Part shown: positions 12,810 through 13,495 of the stretch, in pieces | Layout: every line of letters begins with the position of its first letter | Numbering within the stretch: the first letter of the stretch is position 1 | NCBI GenBank assembly: GCA_004554555.1 | Contig: SFLN01000050.1 | Span: forward strand, 1-13,495 | Source of the DNA: [Eubacterium] saphenum | Lineage (GTDB): Bacteria; Bacillota; Clostridia; Oscillospirales; Ruminococcaceae | Length of the DNA: 13,495 nt | Direction of reading: 5' to 3' | The notes under the pieces: model-generated | What the model was told of the DNA's origin: nothing | Seen by the model: the letters and a program-made list of their open reading frames with translations, nothing else | Database searches by the model: none | Made by a program: the position numbers and the translations under genes

Positions 12810-12834
12810 TTTTTCGGAAAAAATGTTGTATAAT
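12806..12834 (+). promoter_or_regulatory. Promoter of cheV
   Basis: TTGATT (12806-12811), a 17-base spacer and TATAAT (12829-12834). The leader to the ATG is about 60 bases. It looks like the housekeeping sigma factor; no SigD/sigma-28 consensus is seen. Confidence 0.78.
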
Positions 12835-12902
12835 AGAAATGTTAAATAGTGGCTGGGACTTTTTGGTCATTATTACTAAAAAATACTAAGGAGCTTTGTG
12901 AA

Positions 12903-13495
12903 ATGGAAAATAATATCCTCCTTGAAAGCGGTACAAACGAGCTTGAAGTGCTGGAATTTATGGTTGGAACGCAGAATTTCGGCATTAACATCGCCAAAGT
13001 AAACGAGATTATGAACTATCAGCCGATGATTCCCGTTCCCGATTCTCCTCCTGAGTTCGAGGGCGTGTTCACGCCGCGCGATAAGGTAATTTCGGTTATC
13101 GATTTACATAAGGTCCTGCATAAGGAAAGCACCGACCCGAGCCACGATTTGCTGATTATCTGTCACTTTAACCAGATGGACGTCGGCTTCCACGTTTCGT
13201 CTGTCAAGGGTATCCAGCGCATTTCGTGGGAGGATATCGAAAAGCCGCCGAGAATTTCGGGCGACGGCTCATCAAACATTGCCACGGGTATCGCGAAGCT
13301 CTCCGACAGAATTATACTCATTCTTGATTTCGAGAAGATTGTTTCGGATATCAACCGTTCTGCGGTTATCGACGCAACGGGTGCTACAAAGGCTGACGAG
13401 GACAAGGCGGAAAAGCATATCGTTATCGCCGAGGACTCGCCGTTCCTCAACACTCTTATCCAGAATACTCTTTCCGACGCGGGTTATAAGAACGT
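12903..13495 (+). CDS. cheV: Chemotaxis protein CheV (CheW domain plus receiver), partial at right edge
   Basis: 197 codons are present and the frame runs off the window. Residues 1-150 form a CheW-like coupling domain: LEFMVGTQNFGINIAKVNEIM, then IPVPDSPPEFEGVFTPRDKVISVIDL, and SSVKGIQRISWEDIEKPP, which resembles the CheW/CheV surface that binds chemoreceptors and CheA. A charged linker (about 150-166) leads into a receiver domain beginning KHIVIAEDSPFLNTLIQNTL, where the acidic pair E-D binds magnesium. The phosphoacceptor Asp lies beyond the edge. CheV couples receptors to CheA, and its phosphorylation tunes adaptation. AAGGAG 9 bases before ATG 12903 sets the start. It is divergent from the yjfB-like gene. 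Confidence 0.92.
   Translation, partial: MENNILLESGTNELEVLEFMVGTQNFGINIAKVNEIMNYQPMIPVPDSPPEFEGVFTPRDKVISVIDLHKVLHKESTDPSHDLLIICHFNQMDVGFHVSSVKGIQRISWEDIEKPPRISGDGSSNIATGIAKLSDRIILILDFEKIVSDINRSAVIDATGATKADEDKAEKHIVIAEDSPFLNTLIQNTLSDAGYKN

Noticed and set aside
12841..12902. Structured element in the cheV leader (GAC-TTTTT-G-GTC)
   Set aside because: Only three or four base pairs can form; it is too weak to claim.

Overview
The window reads as chromosomal DNA of an anaerobic, low-to-mid GC Firmicute, most likely a motile member of the Clostridia (Oscillospirales/Ruminococcaceae-like). The reasons are strong AGGAG-type ribosome binding sites, AT-rich intergenic gaps with near-consensus sigma-A promoters, a B. 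subtilis-style primosome gene pair (DnaD-domain protein followed by a DnaC/DnaI-like loader), a lysine-124-type phosphofructokinase, and a YjfB/CheV motility pair. The taxonomic placement is inference; no rRNA is present. I see no insertion sequence, phage, CRISPR array or integrase.

Layout. 1-119 (-) is the start of a secreted protein that runs off the left edge. 344-1411 (+) is a DHH/DHHA1 phosphoesterase with its own promoter and a strong terminator. A roughly 200-base gap follows, with several hairpins and a doubtful 20-codon ORF. Next come an initiator tRNA-fMet (-) with a perfect consensus promoter, then a minus-strand run that is transcribed right to left: CtpE-like P-type ATPase (7341-5008), DnaD-domain replication protein (4959-3943), DnaC/DnaI-like helicase loader (3937-2981) and phosphofructokinase (2960-1875), closed by a terminator. 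The last three sit under a promoter that overlaps the end of the ATPase gene.

Divergent from the ATPase, the plus strand carries citrate synthase (7513-8844). It is followed by a two-gene unit: an unusual protein with a ZapA-like head fused to a coiled coil of about 400 residues (8944-10389), overlapping by ATGA a U32-family RlhA-like protein (10386-12425). Back-to-back terminators separate this unit from a small YjfB-like motility protein (12694-12509, -). That gene diverges from cheV (12903 to the right edge, +).

How the genes fit together: the region is mostly core housekeeping (replication initiation, glycolysis, citrate synthesis, cell division, rRNA modification, translation initiation) and ends in a motility/chemotaxis locus. 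The points most worth a second look are the ZapA-coiled-coil fusion with its freshly duplicated 42-base repeats, the 12-base inverted repeat that places the same sequence over both -35 boxes of the yjfB/cheV divergent promoters, the primosome-phosphofructokinase operon, and the atypical active-site residues of the phosphofructokinase. I found no clear multi-gene system that looks wholly undescribed.
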